Source: JBFHRE01 sp041746105 (lineage in GTDB: Bacteria > Actinomycetota > Acidimicrobiia > Spongiisociales > ZC4RG35). Taken from it: a stretch of 64,000 nt of DNA. Below, in pieces: positions 43,662 to 51,905 of the stretch (its first letter is position 1; every line of letters begins with the position of its first letter). The notes under the pieces were generated by a model. The model was not told the origin of the DNA, ran no database searches, and saw nothing but the letters and a program-made list of their open reading frames with translations. The DNA lies in the NCBI GenBank assembly GCA_041746105.1, contig JBGTHP010000015.1, positions 12,864 to 76,863 on the forward strand, read 5' to 3'. Both the position numbers and the translations under genes were made by a program.

Positions 43662-44908
43662 GTGCGCTTTATGTCGGCTCCCAGCCGTACCAGCCGCTCG
43701 GCAAAGTCCTCATACCCGCGATCGACGTGATGCCCATCGCCGACGACCGTCACCCCGTCAGCCCTCATGCCTGCCAGGACCAAAGCCGCTCCTGCCCTGA
43801 TGTCGTGGGCCAGAACCGGACATCCGCTCAATTGATCCACGCCCCGAATCACCGCGTGCTGCCATTCGGTGGAGATATCGGCTCCCATTCGCGCCAGTTC
43901 GCCGATGTAACGGAAGCGGGCGTCGTAGAGGTTTTCTGTGATCACCGACGTACCATCGGCCACGGCCAGGAACGCCACCATCTGGGGCTGCATGTCGGTG
44001 TGAAAGCCGGGATACGGCAGTGTTGCAAAATCGACGGGGCGTGGTCTTGGAGGACCGCTCACTCTGAGCCATCCATCGCCCCGCTCAACGTCACAACCGG
44101 CTTCTTCCAGCTTGTTCAGCTCAACCCGGAGATAGGTGGGATTACACCCGGTGACGGTCACGTCGCCTGCCGTGATGGCGCCGGCGACTGCAAAAGTTCC
44201 TGCTTCCAACCGATCGGGGATGACCTCATGTGTGACGGCCGTCAGCTCATTGACCCCGCTGACGTGGATCAACGCGGTCCCGGCCCCGGTGATTTTCGCT
44301 CCCATCGCCACCAACATCTGCGCGAGGTCCTCTATCTCCGGTTCGCGAGCAGCATTCACGATCACGGTCTCGCCTTCTGCCAAGACCCCGGCGAGAAGGA
44401 TGTTCTCGGTGGCGCCCACGCTCGGAAACGGAAGCTCGACCTCGGCCCCTCTGAGTCCTTTGGGGGCGGTTGCCACCAACACGCCATGTACCAAATCGAA
44501 CTCCGCCCCCATCGCCTCGAGTCCTCCCAGATGCATGTCGATCGGCCGCGATCCGAGGTCGTCGCCTCCTGGCAACGCGACTCGCGCCTCCCCGCACCGG
44601 GCCAGCATCGGGCCCAGCACCACAATCGAGGCCCGCATCGCCCTCACCAGTTCGATCGGGGCCTCTGGTTGGATCTCGGCCGGCATCGAAACCGACACCT
44701 TGTGGTCACTTATCGTGCAATGGGCACCGGCGTGACGCAGAACATCGGCCATCAACTCAACGTCCGTGATAGACGGCACGTTGTTCAAGTGATATCGCCC
44801 TGGTGCCAGCAGCATGGCCGCCATCTCCTTGAGAACGGCGTTTTTTGCGCCGAACACCCCGACCGTTCCCCGCAAGGGCGCACCACCAGTGATTACAAAG
44901 TCGGACAT
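43658..44908 (-). CDS. murA: UDP-N-acetylglucosamine 1-carboxyvinyltransferase MurA, Asp-type
   Basis: 416 aa, full length. First committed step of peptidoglycan synthesis: enolpyruvyl transfer from PEP to UDP-GlcNAc. AKNAVL holds Lys22 and Asn23. The loop that carries the fosfomycin-reactive Cys in E. coli (Cys115, PGGC) reads LPGGDDLGSRPIDMH here, so Asp116 replaces Cys. The same replacement occurs in Mycobacterium tuberculosis MurA, which tolerates fosfomycin. Other EPSP-like repeats are normal. Upstream of spoIID, divergent from rpiB. Confidence 0.95.
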   Translation of the reverse strand: MSDFVITGGAPLRGTVGVFGAKNAVLKEMAAMLLAPGRYHLNNVPSITDVELMADVLRHAGAHCTISDHKVSVSMPAEIQPEAPIELVRAMRASIVVLGPMLARCGEARVALPGGDDLGSRPIDMHLGGLEAMGAEFDLVHGVLVATAPKGLRGAEVELPFPSVGATENILLAGVLAEGETVIVNAAREPEIEDLAQMLVAMGAKITGAGTALIHVSGVNELTAVTHEVIPDRLEAGTFAVAGAITAGDVTVTGCNPTYLRVELNKLEEAGCDVERGDGWLRVSGPPRPRPVDFATLPYPGFHTDMQPQMVAFLAVADGTSVITENLYDARFRYIGELARMGADISTEWQHAVIRGVDQLSGCPVLAHDIRAGAALVLAGMRADGVTVVGDGHHVDRGYEDFAERLVRLGADIKRT

Positions 44909-44960
44909 TTCCCAAAGTCTACGGCGCGGGCGGAGCGAGCCCGGCGACTACGCTGCCCGC

Positions 44961-45407
44961 ATGCGAATCGCCCTCGGAGCCGACCACGCCGGCTTCGCCC
45001 TCAAACAGACCGTCGCCCGCCACCTCGCCGAACTCGGTCTGACCGTGTTCGACCTTGGTACCCACAGTGACGAGTCTGTCGACTACCCGGATTTCGCCGC
45101 CGCGGTGAGCCGAGCAGTTGTCGACGGCAGGGCCGACCGGGGCATCGTGATCTGCGGGTCCGGCGCCGGGGCCTGCGTCGCCGCCAACAAGATCAAGGGG
45201 ATTCGTGCGGCCGTTGCCCACGACACCTACACCGCTCATCAAGCGGTCGAACACGACGACGTGAACGTCTTGTGTTTGGGTAGTCGGGTCATCGGCGAAG
45301 CCGTGGCGCTCGAACTCGTCGAAGCTTTTGCCGGAGCACAGTTCAGCCAGGAGGACCGCCACGTTCGCCGACTGGCAAAGGTCATGGCTCTCGACGAAAG
45401 GGACTGA
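44961..45407 (+). CDS. rpiB: Ribose-5-phosphate isomerase B
   Basis: 148 aa RpiB/LacA family, interconverting ribulose-5- and ribose-5-phosphate in the pentose phosphate pathway. MRIALGADHAGFALKQ, the catalytic-loop GIVICGSGAGACVAANKIKGIRAAVAHD and NVLCLGSRVIGEAVA are all present. ATG 44961 starts exactly at the canonical N-terminus; there is no obvious ribosome site, and the transcript may be leaderless. Divergent from murA, 52 bases apart. Confidence 0.93.
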   Translation: MRIALGADHAGFALKQTVARHLAELGLTVFDLGTHSDESVDYPDFAAAVSRAVVDGRADRGIVICGSGAGACVAANKIKGIRAAVAHDTYTAHQAVEHDDVNVLCLGSRVIGEAVALELVEAFAGAQFSQEDRHVRRLAKVMALDERD

Positions 45408-45428
45408 ACCGGGCGATCCGGACAGTCG

Positions 45429-46526
45429 TCAGGAGTTCATCGACCTGACGAAAAACGATGCCATTTCTGCTCGGGTCAAAGGTCGGTCAGGGCAGAAAAG
45501 GCCGGCGTCATCGGGGTCGCACCCGTAGGTGATCCCCGCAAGGAAAAGAGCATTGATCGCAGGTTGGTATGCACTCGATGCATCGTCGTAGAAATAGTCT
45601 TGTGAGGCTGGGCCGACGCCAAAAGCCCTGACCAACATTTCGGCCATCTCGTCACGAAGCAGAGGCTGATCGGGACAGAAATTGGTCGGCCCGCATCCAA
45701 ACCCGATTCCGGCCGCCATCACCGCGTTGATGTCCTCGTTGAAAATCGATCCGTCGTCGTCTCCGAAATAATCGGTGCCGGCCGGGGCGAGGGCGAAGAA
45801 GCGACTGATGAATGCTGCGATCTGGCCCCGGGTGATCATGTCATGGGGGCAATAGAGCGTGCCTTCTGGGTTACAGCCGTAGGTGACACCCAGCGCATAC
45901 ATAACCTCGATGTCGGCCTCGTGGGGGGAGCCGTTGTCATCTGTGAACTGGCCAACCGAGATCGGTGCGGCTCCGGGTGCGGCAAGACGAGGAGCCGTCA
46001 CCAGATACGGATAGGCATTGATCGCGACGCCGTCCTTGCGGATCTCGAAGTGCAAGTGGGGACCGGCTTCCTCTGCATTGCCGCTGTCACCTACCCACCC
46101 GATCAACTGGCCCGCGACCACCGGGGTTCCGGTGCTCAGTCCATCTGCGATCCCCCACCCGAGCCCGTCGTCGGTTCCCTGGGTGTCGTTGTTGAGGTGG
46201 ATGTACCACGTCGTCCAGCCTCCGCCGTGGTCGATCTCGAAATAACAACACGTCGACCCAATCCAACCGACGACGCCGTCGGCCGGCGCCACGACAGGCA
46301 AACCCTTGACGCCGTTTGACATTATGTCGGTTCCTTCATGGGTCCTCCCGCTGGAACGAGGACTGCCAAAGTCATCGATGAAAGTGACGTCACCGACTAC
46401 CGGGAAGATGATGGTGTTGGGGTCGAAGTCGGCGGCGAAAGCAGGTAGGGGTCCCGCCACCACGGCCGCGAACAGACCGATGACGGTCAAAACAATGCTC
46501 GAGCGCCTTCTCCCCGGATGGTGCAT
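45429..46526 (-). CDS. Secreted M23 peptidase with three Cys-rich SLH repeats
   Basis: 365 aa from ATG 46526, giving a signal peptide (SIVLTVIGLFAAVVAGPLPAFAADFD); an in-frame ATG at 46613, with AAAGGA seven bases upstream, would add 29 residues. The M23 domain has GRTHEGTDIMS and HLHFEIRKDG. After it, three SLH-like repeats (about residues 205-365) carry paired Cys: YGCNPEGTLYCPHDMITRGQ, FGCGPTNFCPDQPLLRDEM and YGCDPDDAGLFCPDRPLTRAEM. SLH repeats would anchor the enzyme to the wall. Second M23 enzyme of the window; no signs of recent transfer. Confidence 0.88.
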   Translation of the reverse strand: MHHPGRRRSSIVLTVIGLFAAVVAGPLPAFAADFDPNTIIFPVVGDVTFIDDFGSPRSSGRTHEGTDIMSNGVKGLPVVAPADGVVGWIGSTCCYFEIDHGGGWTTWYIHLNNDTQGTDDGLGWGIADGLSTGTPVVAGQLIGWVGDSGNAEEAGPHLHFEIRKDGVAINAYPYLVTAPRLAAPGAAPISVGQFTDDNGSPHEADIEVMYALGVTYGCNPEGTLYCPHDMITRGQIAAFISRFFALAPAGTDYFGDDDGSIFNEDINAVMAAGIGFGCGPTNFCPDQPLLRDEMAEMLVRAFGVGPASQDYFYDDASSAYQPAINALFLAGITYGCDPDDAGLFCPDRPLTRAEMASFFVRSMNS

Positions 46527-46710
46527 GAATCCTCTATCGGGCCGAATTCGACGAGACTTGAACAGAGTCTCGATCATGGGTTTGGGAGGCGCCACGAGGT
46601 TCAGTCTCGTCATCGGGCGGTCCTTTCGGTGGGAAATCGGGAGTCTCGGACCTGGCACCAACGGCACCCCGGTCACCGGTATTGACCGCAGGAGTCAATC
46701 AGTGCTTCGA

Positions 46711-47316
46711 TCAGCTGGTCCTGGCGATCTCGAACAGAGTCTGCAGGGCGGTCCGATTGAGTTCGCCGCTCACTCTCAACACCACCTCGCCGCTCGCATC
46801 CAGAACCACAAAAAACGGAAACGCAGACAACCCGAACGCCTGGGCGACGGACCCCGAGTCGTCGTCGAGGAGGACCGGTGACGTCCAGTTCTCCCGCACC
46901 AGCCAGTCCGCCGCCGGATAGTTGGGACGGTCGGGAGCATTCGAGGTAGCCACAGTGGCGATGTCGACGCCCGAGGTTCCACCCTCGTCGACGTAGGCCT
47001 GCACGCGTGGCACCTCGGCTTGACAGTGCGAACACCAATGCGCCACAAACAGGACAACGCTCGGCCGGCCACCCTGGCCGATGGTGATTGGCTCGCCATC
47101 GAGACCGGTGCCAGAGACGACCGGCGAAGGCTGACCGACCGCAGAATCCGCGGTGGGATCGACCAGTTGGGGGAGCGGCAACCCTTCTACCGCGATCTCA
47201 CTGGCGGCAATGGTCGTTGCAGTTGGACCACCGGCGGTGGTGAACGCAAAAACGAGGGCAGCAGCCACGGCCGCGGCCCCCAACCAAACCGGCCATGCCT
47301 TGATGTATCTACTCAT
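46711..47316 (-). CDS. TlpA/thioredoxin-like membrane-anchored oxidoreductase
   Basis: 201 aa. An N-terminal helix (about 8-27) anchors it outside the membrane. The thioredoxin-fold active site is HWCSHC (Cys95, Cys98) and the cis-Pro region is GLSAFPFFVVLDASGEV. CSHC is a somewhat unusual dipeptide compared with the CPPC of TlpA. It overlaps the DsbB-like gene (ATGA), so the two likely form an extracytoplasmic thiol redox pair. Confidence 0.9.
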   Translation of the reverse strand: MSRYIKAWPVWLGAAAVAAALVFAFTTAGGPTATTIAASEIAVEGLPLPQLVDPTADSAVGQPSPVVSGTGLDGEPITIGQGGRPSVVLFVAHWCSHCQAEVPRVQAYVDEGGTSGVDIATVATSNAPDRPNYPAADWLVRENWTSPVLLDDDSGSVAQAFGLSAFPFFVVLDASGEVVLRVSGELNRTALQTLFEIARTS

Positions 47317-47816
47317 GATTCAGTCCTTCCTGACAAGAGGATCACGACAATGAAGAAAAACCCGGCGAACGCCATCAAGGGAATGGACACAAACCCGAAC
47401 TCATTGACATATTTCGCCGAGCAGGGCACCCCCACCGAACATGCCCCATCCCCAAGACCGGGAAAGGTCTGAAGGGTGTAATGGTATGCCGAGATCAGCC
47501 CGCCGACCCCGGCCTGAACGGCAGCGTACGGCGCCACCGCCCGATCTCTTCGGAACAACCCGAGGCCCAGAAGCAGGACCAGCGGATACATCGCGATCCG
47601 CTGATACCAGCACAGACGGCACGGCTCGAAGTGATAGATCTCCGAATATGCGAGCGAGCCGAGCGTCGACACCAACGCCACGGCGAGGGCCGCACTCAGC
47701 GACGGCGTCCGACTGGCCAGTCGCGCCCGCAACGAAGGGAGGATCAGAAGCACCGCCCCTGCCAGTGTGGCGAGGGCGAGAGTTGCCGCGAAACGATTGA
47801 AGACAAGAACACTCAT
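47313..47816 (-). CDS. DsbB/BdbC-family disulfide oxidoreductase
   Basis: 167 aa with four transmembrane helices. The quinone-facing pair is EPCRLCWYQR (C-x2-C), and the second pair is in CSVGVPCSAKYVNEFGFVSIPLMAF. This is the BdbC branch of DsbB, which re-oxidises an extracytoplasmic thioredoxin-like partner and passes electrons to menaquinone. It sits immediately before the thioredoxin-like gene. Menaquinone genes elsewhere in the window are consistent. Confidence 0.92.
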   Translation of the reverse strand: MSVLVFNRFAATLALATLAGAVLLILPSLRARLASRTPSLSAALAVALVSTLGSLAYSEIYHFEPCRLCWYQRIAMYPLVLLLGLGLFRRDRAVAPYAAVQAGVGGLISAYHYTLQTFPGLGDGACSVGVPCSAKYVNEFGFVSIPLMAFAGFFFIVVILLSGRTES

Positions 47817-47830
47817 TGAGAAGACCTAAG

Positions 47831-47903
47831 CAGCCCCGACCAGGTTCGAACTGGCGTTTCCGGCTTGAAAGGCCGGCGTCCTAGACCGCTGGACGACGGG
47901 GCC
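47831..47903 (-). tRNA. tRNA-Glu (anticodon TTC)
   Basis: Read on the minus strand, 73 nt. Acceptor GGCCCCG (from 47903) pairs with CGGGGCT (47838-47832) with a G-U at the first pair; the anticodon stem CCGGC/GCCGG encloses loop CTTTCAA, anticodon TTC (GAA codons); the T arm is GCCAG-TTCGAAC-CTGGT. Discriminator G; CCA is not encoded. It lies downstream of dinB-like and gltX, on the same strand. Confidence 0.95.
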
Positions 47904-47967
47904 AGGGGTCACGACATGCTAGCGACGGGCCTCTGAATCGCCAGATCGATGACTCACTCCCCGGTCT

Positions 47968-48417
47968 TCAATCGAGACCGGCTCGAGCCCTCGAAATCTG
48001 ACCGGCGTGTTCATGGGCATGCTCGGAGTAGATCCTCACCCAATCGGCCAGCGTGTAACGCCCGCTCTCGGTGTGGGTCCCCGACCGATCGAGGTCTGGT
48101 TCCGTCAGACGTTCGAGAATCTCCAGATTCGCTTCTCGGACTGCCCTCAGCATCTGTAGCGAGCCTGCGATCGGGCGGTCGTACCAGAGAAGGGTGCCGT
48201 AAGAAGATTCGTCGTAGCCCTGGATCAATGGCTCATCTTCTGTCAACAGCTGTCGCAATCTGATCGAACTGCGGGTCTCCGAGTCGGCCAGGTGGTGTAC
48301 CACCCAGCGAGCGGACCAGCCTGTCGGCGGTTTGTTGTCCAACTCGTCGTCAGTGACCCCGGCCAGGGCCTTTTCGACCGCGGCCATTCCCGACCGATAC
48401 CGATCCAACTCTTTCAC
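47968..48417 (-). CDS. DinB-superfamily protein
   Basis: 149 aa from GTG 48417, which overlaps the gltX stop and has GGAG five bases upstream. The DinB four-helix fold is indicated by LDRYRSGMAAVEKALAGV, GWSARWVVHHLADSE (metal-ligand His), and the late HAHEHAGQISRARAG with two further His, together forming the usual three-His metal site. DinB-like proteins include mycothiol-, bacillithiol- and other thiol-dependent enzymes; the substrate here is unknown. Coupled to gltX. Confidence 0.85.
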   Translation of the reverse strand: MKELDRYRSGMAAVEKALAGVTDDELDNKPPTGWSARWVVHHLADSETRSSIRLRQLLTEDEPLIQGYDESSYGTLLWYDRPIAGSLQMLRAVREANLEILERLTEPDLDRSGTHTESGRYTLADWVRIYSEHAHEHAGQISRARAGLD

Positions 48418-49832
48418 AATCGCTCCAATGACTCTTGAATCCTGGCCAGTGTTGTTTCTCGTCCGAGCGCGGCGACCGACTCGAACAACGGCGGCGAGAT
48501 CGCCGATCCCGTGACCGCGACTCTCACCGGCTGCAGACCCTTCTTGGCACCAACCTCGAGTTCTTCGAGCATCGCCCGTAACGCCGCCTCGACCGCCGCT
48601 GCGTCGAAATCGCCCTGACCGCCCAGTCGGATTTGGGCCACCCGCAAAATATCGGCAACACCTTCCTTGGTCATGATCTTTTCCCAGGAATCCCGGTCGA
48701 ACGTCAGATCCTCGTCGATCAAAAATCGAAGCTGGCTCGGAACCTCGGTCAAGAACTTGGTCCGCTCCTGCACCAGCGGCAATACCAGTGTAACGCGCGT
48801 CCATTCTTCATCCGAGAACGGCCTCCCGAATTCGCTCTCGAGCGGGGCCTGGATCATTTCACGGAAGGAATCCGCCGACAAGGCCCTGATGTATTCGCCA
48901 TTGATCCAAGCGAGCTTGTCGAGGTCGAATATGGCGGAGCCCTTGGAAACGTTCTCGAGATCGAAAGCCGCAATTGCCTCTTGCACCGTGAAGATCGTCC
49001 GGTCTGATCCGATCGACCAACCCAGAATCGACAGGAAGTTGAGCATTGCCGCCGGGAGATACCCGCCTTCGCGATACGCCTTCAGCGAAGTGTCGCCGTG
49101 CCTCTTCGAGAGTTTTTTGCCGTCCGGACCAAACAAAAGAGGAAGATGGGCGTAGGTGGGGACCGACCCACCGAGGGCCCTGGTCAACAGGATGTGTTTC
49201 GGCGTCGAGGACAACAGGTCTTCACCTCTGGCCACATGGGAAATCCGGTAGTCGACGTCATCGACGGTTGAGGCAAGGTGATAGGTCGGAGCCCCGTCCG
49301 ATCGCAGGATCACAAAGTCATCCACTGTTTCGGCTTCGAAGACCATGTCGTCCCTGACCAAGTCGTGAAAGGTGACGGGAGCATCCTGGGGGACCGAAAA
49401 GCGAATCGCCCCGGAAGTGGCAGTTCGCTCTGGTCGGCGGATGTATGAGTTCGGGTGTTTCTTCTCTGCTGTGGCTCTTTGGCGCAACGCCTCGAGTTCC
49501 TCTGGCGAACGATCGTCGAAGTAGGCGAGGTCTCGACCCACCAGATCAAGGGCTGCCTGTCGATAATGATCGAACCGGTCGGACTGGCGATAGCTCCCAT
49601 GCGGTCCACCGACATCGACCCCTTCATCCCAGTCGAGCCCCAGCCAGTCGAAGCCGGCCTTGATGTCGTCTTCGTAGACCCTGTCGGAGCGCTCGAGGTC
49701 GGTGTCGTCGACCCGAAGGATGAACACGCCACCGTGGTGACGGGCGAACAGCCAATTGAACAATGCCGCCCTGACGTTGCCGACATGGACATATCCCGTC
49801 GGGGAAGGAGCAATTCTGACTCGCACGCTCAT
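48414..49832 (-). CDS. gltX: Glutamyl-tRNA synthetase
   Basis: 472 aa class I synthetase. The HIGH-type motif is PSPTGYVHVGNVRAALFNW (HVGN), and KLSKRHGDTSL is the KMSKS motif. DLERSDRVYEDDIKAGFDWLGLDWDEG is a typical early segment. It charges tRNA-Glu, whose gene lies about 500 bases downstream on the same strand. Its ATG overlaps the FAH-family stop (ATGA). Discriminating or non-discriminating status (presence of GatCAB) is not decided here. Confidence 0.96.
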   Translation of the reverse strand: MSVRVRIAPSPTGYVHVGNVRAALFNWLFARHHGGVFILRVDDTDLERSDRVYEDDIKAGFDWLGLDWDEGVDVGGPHGSYRQSDRFDHYRQAALDLVGRDLAYFDDRSPEELEALRQRATAEKKHPNSYIRRPERTATSGAIRFSVPQDAPVTFHDLVRDDMVFEAETVDDFVILRSDGAPTYHLASTVDDVDYRISHVARGEDLLSSTPKHILLTRALGGSVPTYAHLPLLFGPDGKKLSKRHGDTSLKAYREGGYLPAAMLNFLSILGWSIGSDRTIFTVQEAIAAFDLENVSKGSAIFDLDKLAWINGEYIRALSADSFREMIQAPLESEFGRPFSDEEWTRVTLVLPLVQERTKFLTEVPSQLRFLIDEDLTFDRDSWEKIMTKEGVADILRVAQIRLGGQGDFDAAAVEAALRAMLEELEVGAKKGLQPVRVAVTGSAISPPLFESVAALGRETTLARIQESLERL

Positions 49833-50590
49833 CGTGACACCACCCGATTTGCCAGAGTCCCGATGCCGTCCACTTCGATCTCCATCACGTCGCCAGGGAG
49901 TACAGGGCCCACACCAGAAGGAGTCCCGGTCAAGATCACATCGCCAGGGAGGAGAGTCATGACCTGGGTGACAAACTCGAGGATCTCGGCAACGCCAAAA
50001 ACCATGTCAGAGGTGAAGCCGGCCTGTTTGACCTCGCCGTTCACTCTGGCAATGACCGCGAGCCGCTCGAGGGGGTCGAGTTCTGTCTCGATCGCTGGCC
50101 CCAGCGGACAAAACGTGTCGAAACTTTTGGCTCTGGTCCATTGGCCGTCCTTGCGTTGGAGATCACGGGCCGTGACATCGTTGGCTGCGGTGTATCCGAA
50201 GATGAATTGATTGGCGTCTTCTGCCTTGACGTTCCTGGCAACTCTTCCGATAACGACGGCCAACTCCGCCTCATGATGTACCTCACTCGAGATGGTTGGA
50301 TAAACCACTCGGGAATCGGGACCAACCACCGAGGTGGCCGGCTTCATGAATATCAGCGGCTCCTCCGGAACGGTCCCGCCCATCTCATCGGCGTGATCGA
50401 CGTAGTTTTTACCCACACACACCACCTTGGACGGAAGCACCGGCGCCAGGAGCTGCACCGAACCCCAAGGAAGCAGGGTTTCTGTTGCCTCCCAGGCCAC
50501 AAACGGCGACCCGACATAAACGGTCACGCCCGCGGCCTCGGCCAGGCCATAGGCGATATCGGTTCCGGCCTTGAAACGAACGATCTTCAT
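49829..50590 (-). CDS. Fumarylacetoacetate hydrolase-family enzyme
   Basis: 253 aa. VVCVGKNYVDHADEMGG, PLIFMKPATSVVGPDS, VHHEAELAVVIGR (metal-binding Glu pair) and a C-terminal LTGTPSGVGPVLPGDVMEIEVDG define the FAH core. Members include fumarylpyruvate hydrolase, 2-keto-4-pentenoate hydratase and oxaloacetate decarboxylases; substrate cannot be set. First gene of a unit with gltX and the DinB gene. Confidence 0.9.
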   Translation of the reverse strand: MKIVRFKAGTDIAYGLAEAAGVTVYVGSPFVAWEATETLLPWGSVQLLAPVLPSKVVCVGKNYVDHADEMGGTVPEEPLIFMKPATSVVGPDSRVVYPTISSEVHHEAELAVVIGRVARNVKAEDANQFIFGYTAANDVTARDLQRKDGQWTRAKSFDTFCPLGPAIETELDPLERLAVIARVNGEVKQAGFTSDMVFGVAEILEFVTQVMTLLPGDVILTGTPSGVGPVLPGDVMEIEVDGIGTLANRVVSR

Positions 50591-50621
50591 GTCAGAGGAA
50601 CGCTAGCGAGCCGGGCCGGCG

Positions 50622-51101
50622 TCAAAATGCGTGGTTGAGCGCCCACCGAATCCGGTCAGGATGCTCGGCCAACAGGTCGGGATCGACGTCGGCCACGGCG
50701 GTGCGACCTTTCGATCTTTCGTGGGGCACGGCCGCAAGCCATTTTTCGAGCCGCTCGGAAAGCGCATCGGGAACGCCTTCGATCATGCCACAAAACAGCT
50801 TGGCCACATGCAGGTCCCCCGGAACCGGGGCCCGGCCCAAGGCTGCGGCTCTGGCCGCCATCAGAGCGACCAGCACTGCCTCCAGATTCGGGTCGTTTTG
50901 GGGATCGACCTTGCGGATGATCTTGAGCGCCCAGCCGGTGTCAGGCCCGGGAGTGCCGAAGGTTCCTCCGGTCGGGACCTGGTCGGGCGAGGTGATCACG
51001 CCCGGCTTGGAACTTGGGCTCCAACGGGACGCTGCACTCGTGTCGAGCACGGGACGCGGCAGATCGGATTGGTCGATCTCGATGTTGGGCTGCTGAGCCA
51101 T
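50622..51101 (-). CDS. Conserved hypothetical protein
   Basis: 159 aa, cytoplasmic, no membrane segments. A Pro/Gly-rich N-terminus (residues 1-55) is followed by a helical domain with LEAVLVALMAARAAALGRAPVPGDLHVAKLF and LSERLEKWLAAVPHERSKGR. I know similar proteins from actinobacteria but no function. It stands 31 bases from the FAH-family gene on the same strand, so it may be the first gene of that unit. Confidence 0.65.
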   Translation of the reverse strand: MAQQPNIEIDQSDLPRPVLDTSAASRWSPSSKPGVITSPDQVPTGGTFGTPGPDTGWALKIIRKVDPQNDPNLEAVLVALMAARAAALGRAPVPGDLHVAKLFCGMIEGVPDALSERLEKWLAAVPHERSKGRTAVADVDPDLLAEHPDRIRWALNHAF

Positions 51102-51131
51102 GGTCCGATGTTAGAGGTCCCAGGGCGCCCC

Positions 51132-51905
51132 TCATCGCGCCGGGAGAGCGAACTCGATCCCGAACCAATGCTCGAGTGCATTGGACCACTCGCCGGCCGG
51201 TACCGGAGTCTCTTCGACTTCTCCCCCGTGTCTGATCTTCAGCCGATCCTTGAGCAGCCAGACTCTGCCGCCGAGGTCGTCCAGTGCCCTCGTGGCAAAA
51301 GGCTTCTGGGTGAAGTATCCGTCCTCCTCCGAGGCCAATGCATCACTTCGTGGCTGGAAATCGCGGAGACCCTTCGGCCCGGGTTCGATCAGATATTGAA
51401 GCTCCCACTCGCCAACGACTTCCAGATAGTGGATCCCATCGGATCGATGCTCGATGTTCATCAAGCGCGGTATCCCTTGCTGAATCCCTCCGTCGATGTC
51501 GACCGGGGTGACGGAAGAATCGCCGAATCCGGGATCCGTCAGCCAGCGCCTCCCATCGACCTCGACGATCAGGCACAAATGATCCAGCGGCGGCCCGGGC
51601 TCACCCGTATCGGGGTCATAGACGCGCGCCGAGTGATACGAGACGTCGAAACCGATCGCCTCGAGTAGCGCTCCATAACTGCCATTGATCTCGAAACACC
51701 AACCACCGCGCCTGCCATCAACGATCTTGGGATAACTCCAGTCGAGTCCTGTCCTGACCGGGGTTCCGGCAAACACGTCGAGGTTCTCGAACGGCACGGC
51801 CATCATGTGGGCAAGCTGGAGTTCGGCAAGTGTTGCCACGCTCAGCTTCTTTGGCTCGTTGAGGTCGATCCGCCGTAGGTAGTTGTCGACGTTCAACTCA
51901 GCCAC
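51132..51905 (-). CDS. nat: Arylamine N-acetyltransferase
   Basis: 257 aa from GTG 51905, overlapping the stop of the peptidase gene. NAT uses acetyl-CoA in a ping-pong reaction on arylamines and hydrazines. The Cys-His-Asp triad is visible: RGGWCFEING, LDHLCLIVEV and WLTDPGFGDSSV. PFENLDVFAGTPV is the typical N-terminal segment. Length is slightly under 280, as in other bacterial NATs. The frame is open upstream but would run through the peptidase's last domain. Confidence 0.92.
   Translation of the reverse strand: MAELNVDNYLRRIDLNEPKKLSVATLAELQLAHMMAVPFENLDVFAGTPVRTGLDWSYPKIVDGRRGGWCFEINGSYGALLEAIGFDVSYHSARVYDPDTGEPGPPLDHLCLIVEVDGRRWLTDPGFGDSSVTPVDIDGGIQQGIPRLMNIEHRSDGIHYLEVVGEWELQYLIEPGPKGLRDFQPRSDALASEEDGYFTQKPFATRALDDLGGRVWLLKDRLKIRHGGEVEETPVPAGEWSNALEHWFGIEFALPAR

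Noticed and set aside
43595..45070. Long open frame on + antisense to murA and spoIID
   Set aside because: It follows from the GC-rich third codon positions of real genes on the other strand; composition is His/Arg-rich with no domain.
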